Positions 31,982 to 39,819 of a stretch of DNA of 39,819 nucleotides are shown here, one piece after another (within the stretch, counting starts at the first letter, position 1; every line of letters begins with the position of its first letter). The notes under the pieces were generated by a model that saw only the letters and a list, made by a program, of their open reading frames with translations, had not been told where the DNA came from and made no database searches. The position numbers and the translations under genes are program-made. Source of the DNA: an uncultured Sphingomonadales bacterium (lineage in GTDB: Bacteria; Pseudomonadota; Alphaproteobacteria; Sphingomonadales; Sphingomonadaceae); assembly GCA_937898525.1 (NCBI GenBank), contig CALCBC010000131.1, positions 1-39,819 of the forward strand, read 5' to 3'.

Positions 31982-33004
31982 ATGGCTGAAGCCGGCCGCC
32001 CGACGCTGATGGCGCGCGAGGCCGGCGAGGCGCCCGCCGCGGTCGCGCGGATGCTCGAGCGGAACCGCGCGGCGATCGCCGAGTGCGTGGCGCAGCTGGG
32101 CGCCCGTCCGCCGGGAGTGGTTGTGACCTGTGCCCGAGGCTCGTCCGATCACGCCGCGACGTACGCCAAGTACCTGATCGAGACGCTGGCCGGCGTGCCG
32201 GTAGCCTCGGCGGCACCGTCGGTGGCGTCGCTTTACCGGGCGCCGGCAGCGGCGGGGGCGAGGCTGTGCCTGGCGATCTCGCAGTCCGGGCAGAGTCCTG
32301 ACCTGCTGGCCAGCGTCGCGCAGCAGCGCGAGGCGGGGGCCTTCACGGTGGTTCTGGTCAACGCCGAGGACACGCCGCTCGAGCGGCTGGCCGACGTCGC
32401 GATCCGGCTGGAAGCCGGGTCCGAACGGGCGGTGGCGGCGACGAAGTCGTTCATCGCCTCGCTGGCGGCGATTGCCGCGCTTGCCGCCGAGTGGGCCGAC
32501 GATGCGCCGCTGCGCGAGGCGGTCGCGCGGCTGCCGGAGCTGCTCGCGCAGGCCGGGGGGCTCGACTGGTCGGCCATCGTCCCGATGCTGCGTGACGCCT
32601 CGAGCGCGTTCGTGATCGGGCGCGGGCCGGGGCTCGGCGTGGCACAGGAAGCGGCGCTCAAGCTCAAGGAGACCTCGGCGCTGCATGCCGAGGCGTTCAG
32701 CGCGGCCGAAGTGCGCCACGGGCCGATGGCGCTGGTCGGCGAGGGCTTTCCGGTGCTCGCGCTCGGGGACTCGGGGCCGGGCGGGGACAGCGTGCGCGAA
32801 GTCGCGGCCGAGTTTGGCCGGCGCGGCGCGCGCGTGCTGCTGGCGGACCGGGACGGCGATCTGACCGCACCGGCGGCGCATCCGGCGCTCGAGCCGATCC
32901 TCGCGATCCAGGCGTTCTACCCGGCGGCGAGCGCCCTCGCGCTCGCCCGCGGCCGCGACCCCGATGCACCGCCGCACCTGCGCAAGGTGACCGAAACGCT
33001 CTGA
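31982..33004 (+). CDS. SIS-domain sugar-phosphate enzyme (NagB-II/AgaS/GlmS-like)
   Basis: A 340-residue protein with two SIS domains (about 35-160 and 190-320), like the isomerase half of GlmS but without the glutaminase domain. Key segments are CARGSSDHAATYAKYLIE, ISQSGQSPDLLASV, ATKSFIASLAAIA, GRGPGLGVAQEAALKLKETS and the C-terminal HLRKVTETL. The KLKETS...HAEAFSAAEVRHGP block is characteristic of GlmS/NagB-II. The likely reaction is deamination/isomerisation of glucosamine 6-phosphate to fructose 6-phosphate (NagB-II). No other amino-sugar gene lies nearby, so the pathway is uncertain. Confidence 0.86.
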   Translation: MAEAGRPTLMAREAGEAPAAVARMLERNRAAIAECVAQLGARPPGVVVTCARGSSDHAATYAKYLIETLAGVPVASAAPSVASLYRAPAAAGARLCLAISQSGQSPDLLASVAQQREAGAFTVVLVNAEDTPLERLADVAIRLEAGSERAVAATKSFIASLAAIAALAAEWADDAPLREAVARLPELLAQAGGLDWSAIVPMLRDASSAFVIGRGPGLGVAQEAALKLKETSALHAEAFSAAEVRHGPMALVGEGFPVLALGDSGPGGDSVREVAAEFGRRGARVLLADRDGDLTAPAAHPALEPILAIQAFYPAASALALARGRDPDAPPHLRKVTETL

Positions 33005-33083
33005 GCGGCCGCCGCAGGGTTGTGATCGCGCCCATCTTCATCGAATACGGCCGCGCCCACGGACGGGCTCGGGAGGAGCAGGC

Positions 33084-34025
33084 ATGGAACATCTGACCGG
33101 CAAGGTCGCCTTCATCACCGGCGGGGCCAGCGGCATCGGCCTCGGCATGGCGCGCGCGTTTCTCGAAGAGGGGATGAAGGTCAGCCTCGCCGACTGGAGC
33201 GACGAGCATATCGCCAGGGCGAAGGAGCAGCTTGCGGGCAACAACGCGGTGCACTTCGTCAAGACCAACGTCGCCGACCGCGACAGCGTGCGCGCGGCGG
33301 CGGACGAGACGCTGGAGGCGTTCGGGAAGATCCACGTGCTGTGCAACAACGCCGGGGTCAATGGCGGCGGAACCGCGGCCTCGCCCGATTTCGACGACTG
33401 GGACCGCGTCATGGCGATCAATCTCGGCGGGGTGGTCAACGGGACCAAGATCATCGCCCCGATCATCCGCAAGCAGGGCGAGGGCGGGCACGTGGTCAAC
33501 ACCAGCTCGATGGCGGGCGTGGTGCCGCTGCCGGGCCTCGCGGCCTACTCGACCGCCAAGTACGCGGTGCGCGGATTCTCCGAGAGCCTGCGGATGCAGC
33601 TGGCCAAAGACGGGATCGGTGTGTCGTGCCTGTTCCCCGGCGCCACGCGCACGGCGATCGTGCCGCTGCCCGAGGACGATCCGACGATCGACGAGGCAAA
33701 CGCGCCGCAGTTCCTCAAGGACCTGTGGGAAGCGATGCGCGGGGCGATCGATCCGTTCGACACCGGCAAGGCGGTAGTCTCGGCGATCAGGGAGAACCGC
33801 TTCTACATCTTCACCAACCGCGAGTTCCTCGACGAGGTGAAGCAGCGTCACCGCGAGATCGAGGAAGCGTTCCCCGACGACGAGCCGACCCCGGGCCGGG
33901 TCAGGTTCGAGTCGATGCGCGCCGAGATGGTCCGCAACCTGATGGCCCCGGGGAACCGGCCTGTGCCGCCGCCGAAGGACGCGCCGGTCGACACGGGCTC
34001 GGCGAGCCCAGCGGGCGGGCAGTAG
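33084..34025 (+). CDS. short-chain dehydrogenase/reductase
   Basis: A 313-residue classical SDR. The NAD(P) motif is TGGASGIG (12-19), followed by NNAGVNGGG, the active Ser in TSSMAG, and Tyr155-x-x-x-Lys159 (YSTAK). It also has PGATRTAIV, a typical loop after the active site. It has a C-terminal extension of about 60 residues, rich in acidic and Pro residues, beyond the core. The substrate is unknown. GGAGGAG lies about five bases before the ATG. It is a single gene with a 107-base gap to the methyltransferase. Confidence 0.92.
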   Translation: MEHLTGKVAFITGGASGIGLGMARAFLEEGMKVSLADWSDEHIARAKEQLAGNNAVHFVKTNVADRDSVRAAADETLEAFGKIHVLCNNAGVNGGGTAASPDFDDWDRVMAINLGGVVNGTKIIAPIIRKQGEGGHVVNTSSMAGVVPLPGLAAYSTAKYAVRGFSESLRMQLAKDGIGVSCLFPGATRTAIVPLPEDDPTIDEANAPQFLKDLWEAMRGAIDPFDTGKAVVSAIRENRFYIFTNREFLDEVKQRHREIEEAFPDDEPTPGRVRFESMRAEMVRNLMAPGNRPVPPPKDAPVDTGSASPAGGQ

Positions 34026-34132
34026 CGGTTTCGCGCGTTCGTTCGACCTGCTAGTCTGCGCTTCGGAGCCGCCGCCCGCTGAAGGCGCGGTCCGCAGGGT
34101 CGCATGGCAACCTCGTATCGAGGGAGAGTGCG

Positions 34133-35194
34133 ATGACCGAAGCGATCGACGAAACGCGTCTCAACGAGCTGATCGGAAAGGTGATCGGCGACGTTGCCGG
34201 GGCGATGGGCGTGTTCATGGCCTATCTCGGCGACAGGGCCGGAGTCTTCGCGGCGCTCGACGGGGCCGGGCGGGTGACGCTCGACCAGCTCGCCGAGAAG
34301 ACCGGGCTCAACCCGAAGTACCTGCGCGAATGGCTCGGCTCGGTCTGCGCCGGGGGCTATGTCAACCACCATCCCGAGGACGGGACCTTCTCGCTCGATC
34401 CCGAGCAGGCGCTGGTCTTCACCCGCGAGGGGCAGCCGGCGTGCATGCAGGGGTTCTTCCAGCTGATCGTCTCGCAGTTCGAGGGCCACGAGAAGGCGGT
34501 CGACACATTCGTCTCGGGCAGGGGGCGGCCGTGGGGCGACCACACGCAATGCCTGTTCTGCGGCACCGACCGGTTCTTCCGGCCCGGCTACCAGGCCAAC
34601 CTGGTCGATACCTGGATCCCGGCGCTCGACGGAGTCGAAGCCAAGCTCGAGGCGGGCGCGAGGGTGGCCGACATCGGCTGCGGGCATGGCTCGTCGACGG
34701 TGCTGATGGCCGAGGCCTATCCGAACTCGACGATCGTCGGGATCGACTACCACGCGCCGTCGATCGAGGCGGCCAGGCAGAAGGCGGCCGAGGCGGGCGT
34801 GACCAACGTGGAGTTCCATGTCGCCAAGGCGCAGGACTTCGAGGGCGAGGGCTTCGACCTCGCGTGCATCTTCGACGCGCTGCACGACATGGGCGATCCG
34901 GTCGGCGCTGCGCGCCACATCCGCGAGGCGCTGGCGCCGGGCGGCACGTTCATGCTGGTCGAGCCGATGGCCGGCGACACGATGGCCGAGAACCTGCACC
35001 CGCTGGGACAGATCTTCTACGCGGCCTCGTGCACGGTGTGCACGCCCAACTCGCTGTCGCAGGAAGTCGGCCTCGGGCTCGGCGCGCAGGCGGGCGAGAA
35101 GCGCCTCGCCGAAGTCTGCCGCGAGGCCGGATTCACCAAGGTGCGCCGCGCGGCGGAGACGCCGACCAACATGGTGCTCGAGGTGACCGGGTAA
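34133..35194 (+). CDS. class I SAM-dependent methyltransferase with winged-helix N-terminus
   Basis: A 353-residue protein. The N-terminal part (about 20-95) is a winged-helix dimerisation domain (TLDQLAEKTGLNPKYLREWL). The C-terminal Rossmann domain has motif I VADIGCGHGSS (178-188), TIVGIDYHAPSIEAAR, the DLACIFDALHDMGDP loop and ALAPGGTFMLVEPMAGDT. This layout is that of the Rv2258c-like methyltransferases annotated in many actinobacteria and proteobacteria. The substrate is unknown. GGGAGAG lies about five bases before the ATG. A hairpin (35210-35239) ends the region. Confidence 0.9.
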   Translation: MTEAIDETRLNELIGKVIGDVAGAMGVFMAYLGDRAGVFAALDGAGRVTLDQLAEKTGLNPKYLREWLGSVCAGGYVNHHPEDGTFSLDPEQALVFTREGQPACMQGFFQLIVSQFEGHEKAVDTFVSGRGRPWGDHTQCLFCGTDRFFRPGYQANLVDTWIPALDGVEAKLEAGARVADIGCGHGSSTVLMAEAYPNSTIVGIDYHAPSIEAARQKAAEAGVTNVEFHVAKAQDFEGEGFDLACIFDALHDMGDPVGAARHIREALAPGGTFMLVEPMAGDTMAENLHPLGQIFYAASCTVCTPNSLSQEVGLGLGAQAGEKRLAEVCREAGFTKVRRAAETPTNMVLEVTG

Positions 35195-35201
35195 GGCAGG
35201 C

Positions 35202-35239
35202 AAAAGAAAGCCGCGCGGCAGTCGCAGCTACCGCGCGGC
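35202..35239 (-). terminator. terminator of the DUF4168 gene (leftward), possibly bidirectional
   Basis: GCCGCGCGG (35210-35218) pairs with CCGCGCGGC (35231-35239), a 9-bp stem. Read leftward it is followed by TTTCTTTT (complement of 35202-35209). It lies between the convergent methyltransferase and DUF4168 genes, so it can end the leftward transcript and may stop the rightward one. Confidence 0.85.
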
Positions 35240-35263
35240 ATGGGTCTGCTGCCGAGGCTGGGG

Positions 35264-35743
35264 TCAGCCTTCGCTCGGCGGGGCAGTGGTGTGGCGGGCC
35301 ATCGCAGTCTGGACCTTGGCGCGAAGCTCAGGGTCGGCCTGCGCGGCCTTGCCGATCGCGTTGTACTTGGCCGGATCGAGGCCGACTTCGGCAACCGCAG
35401 CCTGCATCGCCGCCTGCTTCTGGTCCTCGGCGATGGTCGCATCAGCCTGGATTTCCTGCAGCTTGACGGTCGCCTTGGCGAAGCTGTCGATCTCGGCATC
35501 GCTCACGTCGACTGCGGCGACCGGATCTGCCGGCGGAGCCGGTTCAGAGGCCGCATCGGGCGCAGGCGCCGGTTCGGCAGTCGTGTCCGGCGCACCGGCG
35601 TCAGGCGCGGCGGCATCGTCAGCGGGCACGGCGCCGTCGGCGGGCGGAGCCGCATGATCGTCCGCCGGCACGTCGGTCGGCTGCGCATACGCGGCGCCTG
35701 CTGCGAGAACGAGACCCGAAAGGGCAAGAGCGTACTTCTTCAT
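35264..35743 (-). CDS. secreted DUF4168 family protein
   Basis: A 159-residue protein with a signal peptide (MKKYALALSGLVLAAGAAYA/QPTD). A long low-complexity Ala/Pro/Asp linker follows (about 23-75), then a small helical domain (about 78-150) with VSDAEIDSFAKATVKLQEIQ, the DUF4168 signature. The family is periplasmic and of unknown function. AAGGAG lies seven bases before the ATG. It faces the methyltransferase gene, with a shared terminator between them. Confidence 0.85.
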   Translation of the reverse strand: MKKYALALSGLVLAAGAAYAQPTDVPADDHAAPPADGAVPADDAAAPDAGAPDTTAEPAPAPDAASEPAPPADPVAAVDVSDAEIDSFAKATVKLQEIQADATIAEDQKQAAMQAAVAEVGLDPAKYNAIGKAAQADPELRAKVQTAMARHTTAPPSEG

Positions 35744-36088
35744 GGCAATTCTCCTTCGTTCGCAGGAGCGCGCCTCGACAGAGGAGAACTTCTGCGCGAT
35801 TTCGTTTCGAACCAGAGAGAGCGGCGATAAACGCCAAACCCGATCCCTGTCGGCTCTTGCGCTTTATGTCGGGCCGGGAGACACGACTTGCAAACGTGCG
35901 GCGACGACTTGCCCCGCTGAGCGGGTAAACTGCTGTTTATTGGATTTTTTTCTACGTTCCGTCGCAAAACTGCCACATTTCGTCGTGCACTCGCTCGATG
36001 GCGCGTTTTTGCCGACTCCCGGATTGGCGCTTTCCAGCCCAGTCGCCGCATGGCATCTCAGGGCAAAACAGGCGGGAGGAGGATCGGC
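35744..36088. other. 345-base divergent intergenic region
   Basis: I see no gene. It separates the leftward DUF4168 gene from the rightward MFS transporter and should hold promoters for both. The stretch 35925-35985 is much richer in A/T (TTTATTGGATTTTTTTCTAC) than the rest, which suggests a promoter or protein-binding zone. No clear -35/-10 pair could be fixed. AGGAGG at 36077-36082 is the ribosome-binding site of the transporter. Confidence 0.5.
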
Positions 36089-37435
36089 GTGGCCCTGTCA
36101 TTCAGTGAGGCGATTTCGCGGCAGCCGATCAGGGCGTTTTCCATCGTCACGTTCGCGATCTGCATGCTGGTGCTGATTGCCGATGGCATGGACGCCCAGC
36201 TGCTCGGGATCGTCGCGCCGATCGTGATCGAGGATTTCGCAACCGACCGCGGCACCTTCGGCATCGCGGTAATGGCCGCGCTGGTGGGCTTCGGCCTCGG
36301 CTCGTGGGGAGGAGGATGGCTCGGCGACAGGATCGGGCGCCGCTGGTCGCTCGCCATCGGCACGGTGATCTTTTCCGCCGCGACGATGGGTGCGAGCCTC
36401 GCCCTCGATGTCTGGCAGATGGCCGCCTGGCGCCTCGTCAGCGGCCTCGGTTTCGGCGCGGCCTATTCGACCGCGATCACGCTGACCGGCGACTGGCTGC
36501 CCGATCGCTGGCGCTCGGTCGGGGTGACCACGATCTCGGTCGGGACCCCGGCCGGGGGCACCGTGGTCGGTGCGCTGGCGCCGACGCTGGTCGAGGAGTT
36601 CGGCTGGCGGGGCACGTTCCTGACGATCGGCGGCGGCACGATGCTGATGGTCGTGCTGATCGTGCTCGTCCTGCGCGAGAGCCCGTCCTACCTGCTGGCC
36701 AAGGGGCGCGCCGAGGATGCGAAGGCGGTGGCCGCGAAGGTGCTCGACGGGCCGGTAGAACTCGTTCCCGAGCACCACGCGACCGACGACGGCGGCGCCT
36801 CGATCGGGGTGTTCCATCGGAGCCACCTGAGGCTCAACATCGGGGTCGGGGTATCCTTCGCCGCGGCGGCGATGATCGCCTACGCGATGCTCAACTGGGG
36901 CACCTCGTTCCTGCTCGCGAAGGGGTTCCCGTTCGACGAGGCGAGCTACGCCGTCTCGGTCGGCGGGGTCACCTCGATGGCGGCCTCCGTGCTGACCGGA
37001 CTGCTGGTTCACAAGTTCGGTTCGCGCCCGGTGTTTCTCGCCATCTGCACGGCCCTGCTGGCGACGCTGATCGTGATCGCGCTAAAGATCGAGACGATGT
37101 CGAACACGCCTGGCGATACCGAGCGGCTGCTGGTCATCGGCCTCTACGGACTCGCGGCGGCGCTGTTCAGCGCGGCGATCGCCGGGATGTACGCGATCAT
37201 GACCTATGCCTATCCGTCGGGCTGTCGCTCGGCGGGAATCGGCTTCGGGATCTTCGTTGCGCGCGTCGGGGCGATCGCCGGGTCGGGACTCGGCGGCACG
37301 CTGATCGACCTGGGAGAGGAGAGCATGCTGCCGTTCTTCGGCACGCTGATCGCCGTCTCGCTGCTGGTCTTCGCCGCCCCGCTAGTCGTCGACCGCCACG
37401 TCCCCCCGGCGCGCGAGCGCCTCGCCGGGAGTTAG
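36089..37435 (+). CDS. MFS transporter, AAHS (aromatic acid:H+ symporter) type (GTG start)
   Basis: A 448-residue 12-helix MFS transporter. TM1 has GMDAQLLGIVAPIV, comparable to the 'DGxDxxxxG' of the AAHS family. The loop 2-3 motif is GDRIGRRWSLAIG. The second half has a loop 8-9 HKFGSRPVFLAI. The GTG at 36089 has AGGAGG exactly six bases upstream; an ATG at 36050 is in frame but has no Shine-Dalgarno. The expected substrates are aromatic or other small organic acids; no catabolic genes are adjacent, so the substrate is open. Confidence 0.87.
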   Translation: MALSFSEAISRQPIRAFSIVTFAICMLVLIADGMDAQLLGIVAPIVIEDFATDRGTFGIAVMAALVGFGLGSWGGGWLGDRIGRRWSLAIGTVIFSAATMGASLALDVWQMAAWRLVSGLGFGAAYSTAITLTGDWLPDRWRSVGVTTISVGTPAGGTVVGALAPTLVEEFGWRGTFLTIGGGTMLMVVLIVLVLRESPSYLLAKGRAEDAKAVAAKVLDGPVELVPEHHATDDGGASIGVFHRSHLRLNIGVGVSFAAAAMIAYAMLNWGTSFLLAKGFPFDEASYAVSVGGVTSMAASVLTGLLVHKFGSRPVFLAICTALLATLIVIALKIETMSNTPGDTERLLVIGLYGLAAALFSAAIAGMYAIMTYAYPSGCRSAGIGFGIFVARVGAIAGSGLGGTLIDLGEESMLPFFGTLIAVSLLVFAAPLVVDRHVPPARERLAGS

Positions 37436-37474
37436 CGGCGTCCCGCTCATGGCATCGACGCGGTTGCGATCCGG

Positions 37475-38146
37475 CTAGCGCACCCGCGGGCCGCCGAACG
37501 GCAGCGGGGGCGGGGGACGGCGGGCGCCGCGCGGCAGCTGCGCCTGGTAGGCGCGGCCGCAGTGCTCGACGCAGTACGGGAACCCCGGGTTCACCTTCTC
37601 GCCGCAGAAATGGAAGTCCGGCTCGCCCGGGTGGCCGATCGGCCAGCGGCAGACGCGGTCGTTGAGGTCGAGCAGGCTGGTCTTGTCGGCGATCTCCGGG
37701 CTCGGCTTGGCCGGCACGAGGCGGCGCGGCGGCGCGGGCGGAATCGGCGCCTGCTGGTCGCCCGGCCCCTGGCGCAGGAAGCCGCCGGGGCCGACCGAGA
37801 CCACGCGCGGCAGCTCGGGCGTCACGTTGGGGAGCGGCTGGCTCGGCGTGGCGCTGGGCGCGCGCTCGGCCTGGGGAGCCCGCGCGGGCTCTTCCTCGCG
37901 CGGCGGCTCGGGGGCCTTGGGGCGGGCTTTTGCCGCGCCCTTGGGCTCGGCATCCTTCGCCCGCGGCGCGGGCCTGGGCTCGTTGGCCTTGACCGGCGAG
38001 GGGCGCGCCTTGAGCCCGAGCCGGTGCGCCTTGCCGATCACCGCGTTGCGCGAAACACCGCCGAGTTCGTCGGCGATCTGGCTCGCGGTCGCGCCGCTCT
38101 CCCACATCTTGGTCAGCGTAGCGATACGTTCGTCGGTCCAGCTCAT
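37475..38146 (-). CDS. gcrA: GcrA cell cycle regulator
   Basis: A 223-residue GcrA, an alphaproteobacterial sigma-70 cofactor that acts on promoters with methylated GANTC sites. The N-terminal DNA-binding domain (1-46) reads MSWTDERIATLTKMWESG, then ASQIADELGGVSRNAVIGKA. The C-terminal sigma-interacting domain has the CRWPIGHPGEPDFHFCGEKV and YCVEHCGRAY motifs. The linker (about 50-155) is long, Pro/Ala/Arg/Glu-rich and makes the protein longer than the roughly 175-residue Caulobacter form. The 86-base gap to the divergent permease gene has no GANTC site. In sphingomonads this gene is usually single-copy and essential or nearly so; that part is family knowledge. Confidence 0.95.
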   Translation of the reverse strand: MSWTDERIATLTKMWESGATASQIADELGGVSRNAVIGKAHRLGLKARPSPVKANEPRPAPRAKDAEPKGAAKARPKAPEPPREEEPARAPQAERAPSATPSQPLPNVTPELPRVVSVGPGGFLRQGPGDQQAPIPPAPPRRLVPAKPSPEIADKTSLLDLNDRVCRWPIGHPGEPDFHFCGEKVNPGFPYCVEHCGRAYQAQLPRGARRPPPPLPFGGPRVR

Positions 38147-38232
38147 TCGAATTCCATCTGTTCGTCGGGGCGCCCGATCTCGGGATGCCGCGGTCTCTTG
38201 CCAGCACTCCCCGCGGCCGATAGTCGCGCCGC

Positions 38233-39132
38233 ATGGCCGACCAAGTCCCCGCCTTACCGGAAAGCGCCGGCAAGCCGCAAGAATTCGTCGACCCCGTCGC
38301 GAGTGCCGGGCGGGGTTTCCCGCCCAAGGGGCAGCCGCTGATCACGGGTTTCAACCGGATCGGGCTGTGGAGCCTCTATATGAAGGAGGTCCGGCGGTTT
38401 CTCAAGGTGCAGACGCAGACCGTGTGGGCACCGGCCGTCACGACGCTGCTGTTCCTGGTGATCTTCACCGTCGCGATGGGCCGCGGCGGGCGCGAGGTGC
38501 TCGGCGTCAACTTCGCGACCTTCGTCGCGCCCGGGCTCATCATGATGGGCATGATGCAGAACGCATTCGCCAACTCGAGCTTCTCGCTGCTCGCGGGCAA
38601 GATGCAGGGGACGATCATCGACCTGCTGATGCCGCCGCTGACGAACGCCGAGCTGATGATCGGGATCGTGGCCGCGGCGATGACCCGGGCTGTGATGGTC
38701 GGCGGCGCGGTCGCGCTGGCGATGGCACTGTGGCCGGGGATCGACATGATGGCCGCGCACCCGTGGGCGATCGTGTGGTTCGGGCTGATGGGCTCGCTGA
38801 TGCTGTCGCTGATGGGCCTGCTGACGAGCGTGTGGGCGGAAAAGTTCGACCACGCGGCGGCGGTCACCAACTTCGTCGTCGCGCCGCTGTCGCTGCTGTC
38901 GGGCACGTTCTACGTGATCGACAACCTCGCGCCCGCGTTCCAGGCGGTCAGCCGGGCGAACCCGTTCTTCTACATGATCTCGGGCTTCCGCTTCGGCTTC
39001 ATCGGCGAGAGCGACATCGGCAACACCAACGAGGCCGTGATCGGCGCCGCGGTCGGCGTGGGCGTGCTGAACCTGGTGCTGGCCTGGGCGACCTACCGCG
39101 TGCTGCGCAGCGGCTGGAAGATCAAGAGCTGA
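38233..39132 (+). CDS. ABC-2 type transporter permease
   Basis: A 299-residue ABC-2 family membrane protein with six predicted helices after a soluble N-terminus of about 40 residues. Family segments are IGLWSLYMKEVRRFLKVQTQ, APGLIMMGMMQNAFANSSFS, the APLSLLSGTFYVIDNL and RANPFFYMISGFRFGFIG loops. It resembles YadH-type permeases, which pair with an ATPase (YadG). No ATPase gene is seen on either side, so its partner is elsewhere. The ATG at 38233 follows a weak purine tract. The role is export of lipid, polysaccharide or drug; unknown here. Confidence 0.9.
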   Translation: MADQVPALPESAGKPQEFVDPVASAGRGFPPKGQPLITGFNRIGLWSLYMKEVRRFLKVQTQTVWAPAVTTLLFLVIFTVAMGRGGREVLGVNFATFVAPGLIMMGMMQNAFANSSFSLLAGKMQGTIIDLLMPPLTNAELMIGIVAAAMTRAVMVGGAVALAMALWPGIDMMAAHPWAIVWFGLMGSLMLSLMGLLTSVWAEKFDHAAAVTNFVVAPLSLLSGTFYVIDNLAPAFQAVSRANPFFYMISGFRFGFIGESDIGNTNEAVIGAAVGVGVLNLVLAWATYRVLRSGWKIKS

Positions 39133-39159
39133 GCCGCGCGCCGGAGCGCGCCGGAAGGC

Positions 39160-39540
39160 TCAGTGGGTCAGGCTGCGGCGCAGCCGGTAGCGGCCGCCGA
39201 AGAAGTCCTCGAACAGCTGCGGCACGCTCGGGTGGTCGACCGGGCCGCCCTCGCCGTCGTCGAGCAGGTTCTGCTGGCTGACGTAGGCGACGTAGGACGA
39301 GTCCTCGTTCTCAGCGAGCAGGTGGTAGAACGGCTGATCGCGGCGCGGGCGCATCTCCTTGGGGATGGCCTCGTACCATTCCTCGCTGTTGGCGAAGACC
39401 GGGTCGATGTCGAACACGACGCCGCGGAAGTCGAACAGCTTGTGGCGTACGACGTCGCCGATCGCGAAGCGCGCCTCCGCGTGTCGAGGAGCCTCGATCC
39501 TCCGGCCAGCCTGCGGCGAATAGAATTGCGACCGTTCCAT
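39160..39540 (-). CDS. hspQ: heat shock protein HspQ (YccV-like, hemimethylated-DNA-binding family)
   Basis: A 126-residue HspQ. The core (about 20-122) reads EARFAIGDVVRHKLFDFRGV, VFDIDPVF, NSEEWYEAIPKEMRPRRDQP and FYHLLAENEDSSYVAYVSQQ, with the final DHPSVPQLFEDFF segment. This closely follows the E. coli HspQ/YccV family (about 105 residues), with a slightly longer N-terminus. HspQ is a Lon specificity-enhancing factor that also affects DnaA stability in E. coli. The start ATG at 39540 is favoured by the family; upstream bases are weak as a Shine-Dalgarno. It is convergent with the permease. Confidence 0.93.
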   Translation of the reverse strand: MERSQFYSPQAGRRIEAPRHAEARFAIGDVVRHKLFDFRGVVFDIDPVFANSEEWYEAIPKEMRPRRDQPFYHLLAENEDSSYVAYVSQQNLLDDGEGGPVDHPSVPQLFEDFFGGRYRLRRSLTH

Positions 39541-39569
39541 GATGTTACCAGATATGGATACACGCAGGG

Positions 39570-39695
39570 CAAGGCAAGGTTCCGCCGGGTGCAATCCCCG
39601 GCCGGTGCCTGTCCGGGCGGCGAACCGCCCGGCAAATGCTCGGACGGGCTTGGCAAGCGGGCGAGCTTGCGGTAACCGCCGCCCTCCCAATCGAC
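39570..39695. other. structured intergenic segment upstream of tRNA-Ser
   Basis: The 189 bases between hspQ and the tRNA hold no gene that I can support. They include several strong inverted repeats: CCGGG/CCCGG around 39585-39601, CCGGGCGG/CCGCCCGG with a CGAA loop (39613-39632), and GCAAGC/GCTTGC around 39653-39670. The sequence does not match a riboswitch or small RNA I recognise. It could be the tRNA promoter region with repeats, an unlisted structured RNA, or an hspQ leader. Confidence 0.35.
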
Positions 39696-39729
39696 CGAGC
39701 GCGCGTCCAGGCGCCGTCGCACCTTGCGC

Positions 39730-39819
39730 GGAGAGGTGGCAGAGAGGTCGAATGCGCCGCACTCGAAATGCGGTTTACGGGCAACCGTAACGTGGGTTCG
39801 AATCCCACCCTCTCCGCCA
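39730..39819 (+). tRNA. tRNA-Ser (anticodon CGA)
   Basis: A 90-base class II tRNA. The acceptor stem is GGAGAGG/CCTCTCC with discriminator G and an encoded CCA end at 39817-39819. The anticodon stem CCGCA/TGCGG encloses loop CTCGAAA, giving anticodon CGA (39764-39766), which reads UCG. The long variable arm is TTACGG-GCAA-CCGTAA, and the T-arm is GTGGG-TTCGAAT-CCCAC. All arms are intact. It ends exactly at the window edge. Confidence 0.97.

Noticed and set aside
35925..35985. A possible general-stress (EcfG-type GGAAC-N16/17-CGTT) promoter for the DUF4168 gene
   Set aside because: GGAAC occurs on the leftward strand, but no CGTT lies at the required distance.
36050..36088. The ATG at 36050 as the MFS transporter start
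   Set aside because: No Shine-Dalgarno precedes it, while the in-frame GTG at 36089 has AGGAGG at ideal spacing. The extra 13 residues are charged and add nothing typical of the family.
38147..38232. A GANTC methylation site that would suggest GcrA/CcrM control of gcrA or the permease
   Set aside because: I read through the 86 bases and found no GANTC.
39580..39610. FMN, cobalamin or tRNA T-arm-like similarity in GGGTGCAATCCCC
   Set aside because: Only a short piece looks similar. The remaining conserved boxes of FMN or cobalamin riboswitches and the other tRNA arms are absent.

Overview
This is a GC-rich chromosomal segment from an alphaproteobacterium, most likely one of the Sphingomonadales (Sphingomonadaceae/Erythrobacteraceae). 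That placement is an inference. It rests on a GcrA cell-cycle regulator, the rimP-nusA-ylxR-infB order with a large Pro/Ala/Glu-rich IF-2 N-terminus, a phage-shock operon with pspF divergent from pspA-pspB-pspC, an HspQ protein, and palindromic intergenic repeats of a type common in sphingomonads. No phage, plasmid, transposase or CRISPR feature was found; this is core chromosome with accessory inserts.

Layout. (1) 1-5140, envelope stress: pspF reads rightward. A leftward operon starts at a full-consensus sigma-54 promoter (3984-4000) and encodes a 51-aa membrane peptide, PspA, PspB, PspC and then seven more small membrane/coiled-coil proteins that carry the PspB-type tail. This PspB-like expansion is the most unusual feature of the window. 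(2) 5326-6865: two secreted proteins, one a ClpP-fold-like periplasmic protein. (3) 7001-20277, translation and RNA superoperon: rimP, nusA, ylxR, infB, [DUF1697, glutamine amidotransferase], rbfA, [tdk, M50 protease, DUF2239], truB, rpsO, pnp. The bracketed genes interrupt the usual order. Palindromic repeats lie after infB, inside truB (in frame) and between rpsO and pnp. (4) 20619-24626: an AMP/thymidine phosphorylase-family enzyme, a short PRPP-synthetase-like protein and a beta-CASP ribonuclease in one tight operon. (5) 24667-31433: a TetR regulator and an RND efflux system (adaptor, pump, outer-membrane channel). The same 10-bp word lies before both tetR and the adaptor gene. (6) 31501-35194: GlcG/HbpS-like protein, SIS-domain sugar-phosphate enzyme, SDR, and a methyltransferase. 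(7) 35264-39540: a DUF4168 protein, an AAHS-type MFS transporter, gcrA, an ABC-2 permease and hspQ. (8) 39730-39819: tRNA-Ser(CGA).

How the parts work together. Block 1 looks like a self-contained envelope-stress regulon: PspF activates the sigma-54 promoter and so makes PspA and a set of membrane partners. Block 3 supplies ribosome maturation, initiation, tRNA modification and RNA decay from a mostly co-directional, often overlapping gene string. Block 4 could link nucleotide or RNA turnover to ribose-phosphate salvage. Block 5 is a regulated drug or solvent efflux unit. Starts were chosen by Shine-Dalgarno spacing, overlap with the upstream gene and family length. All functions are inferred from sequence motifs without database searches.
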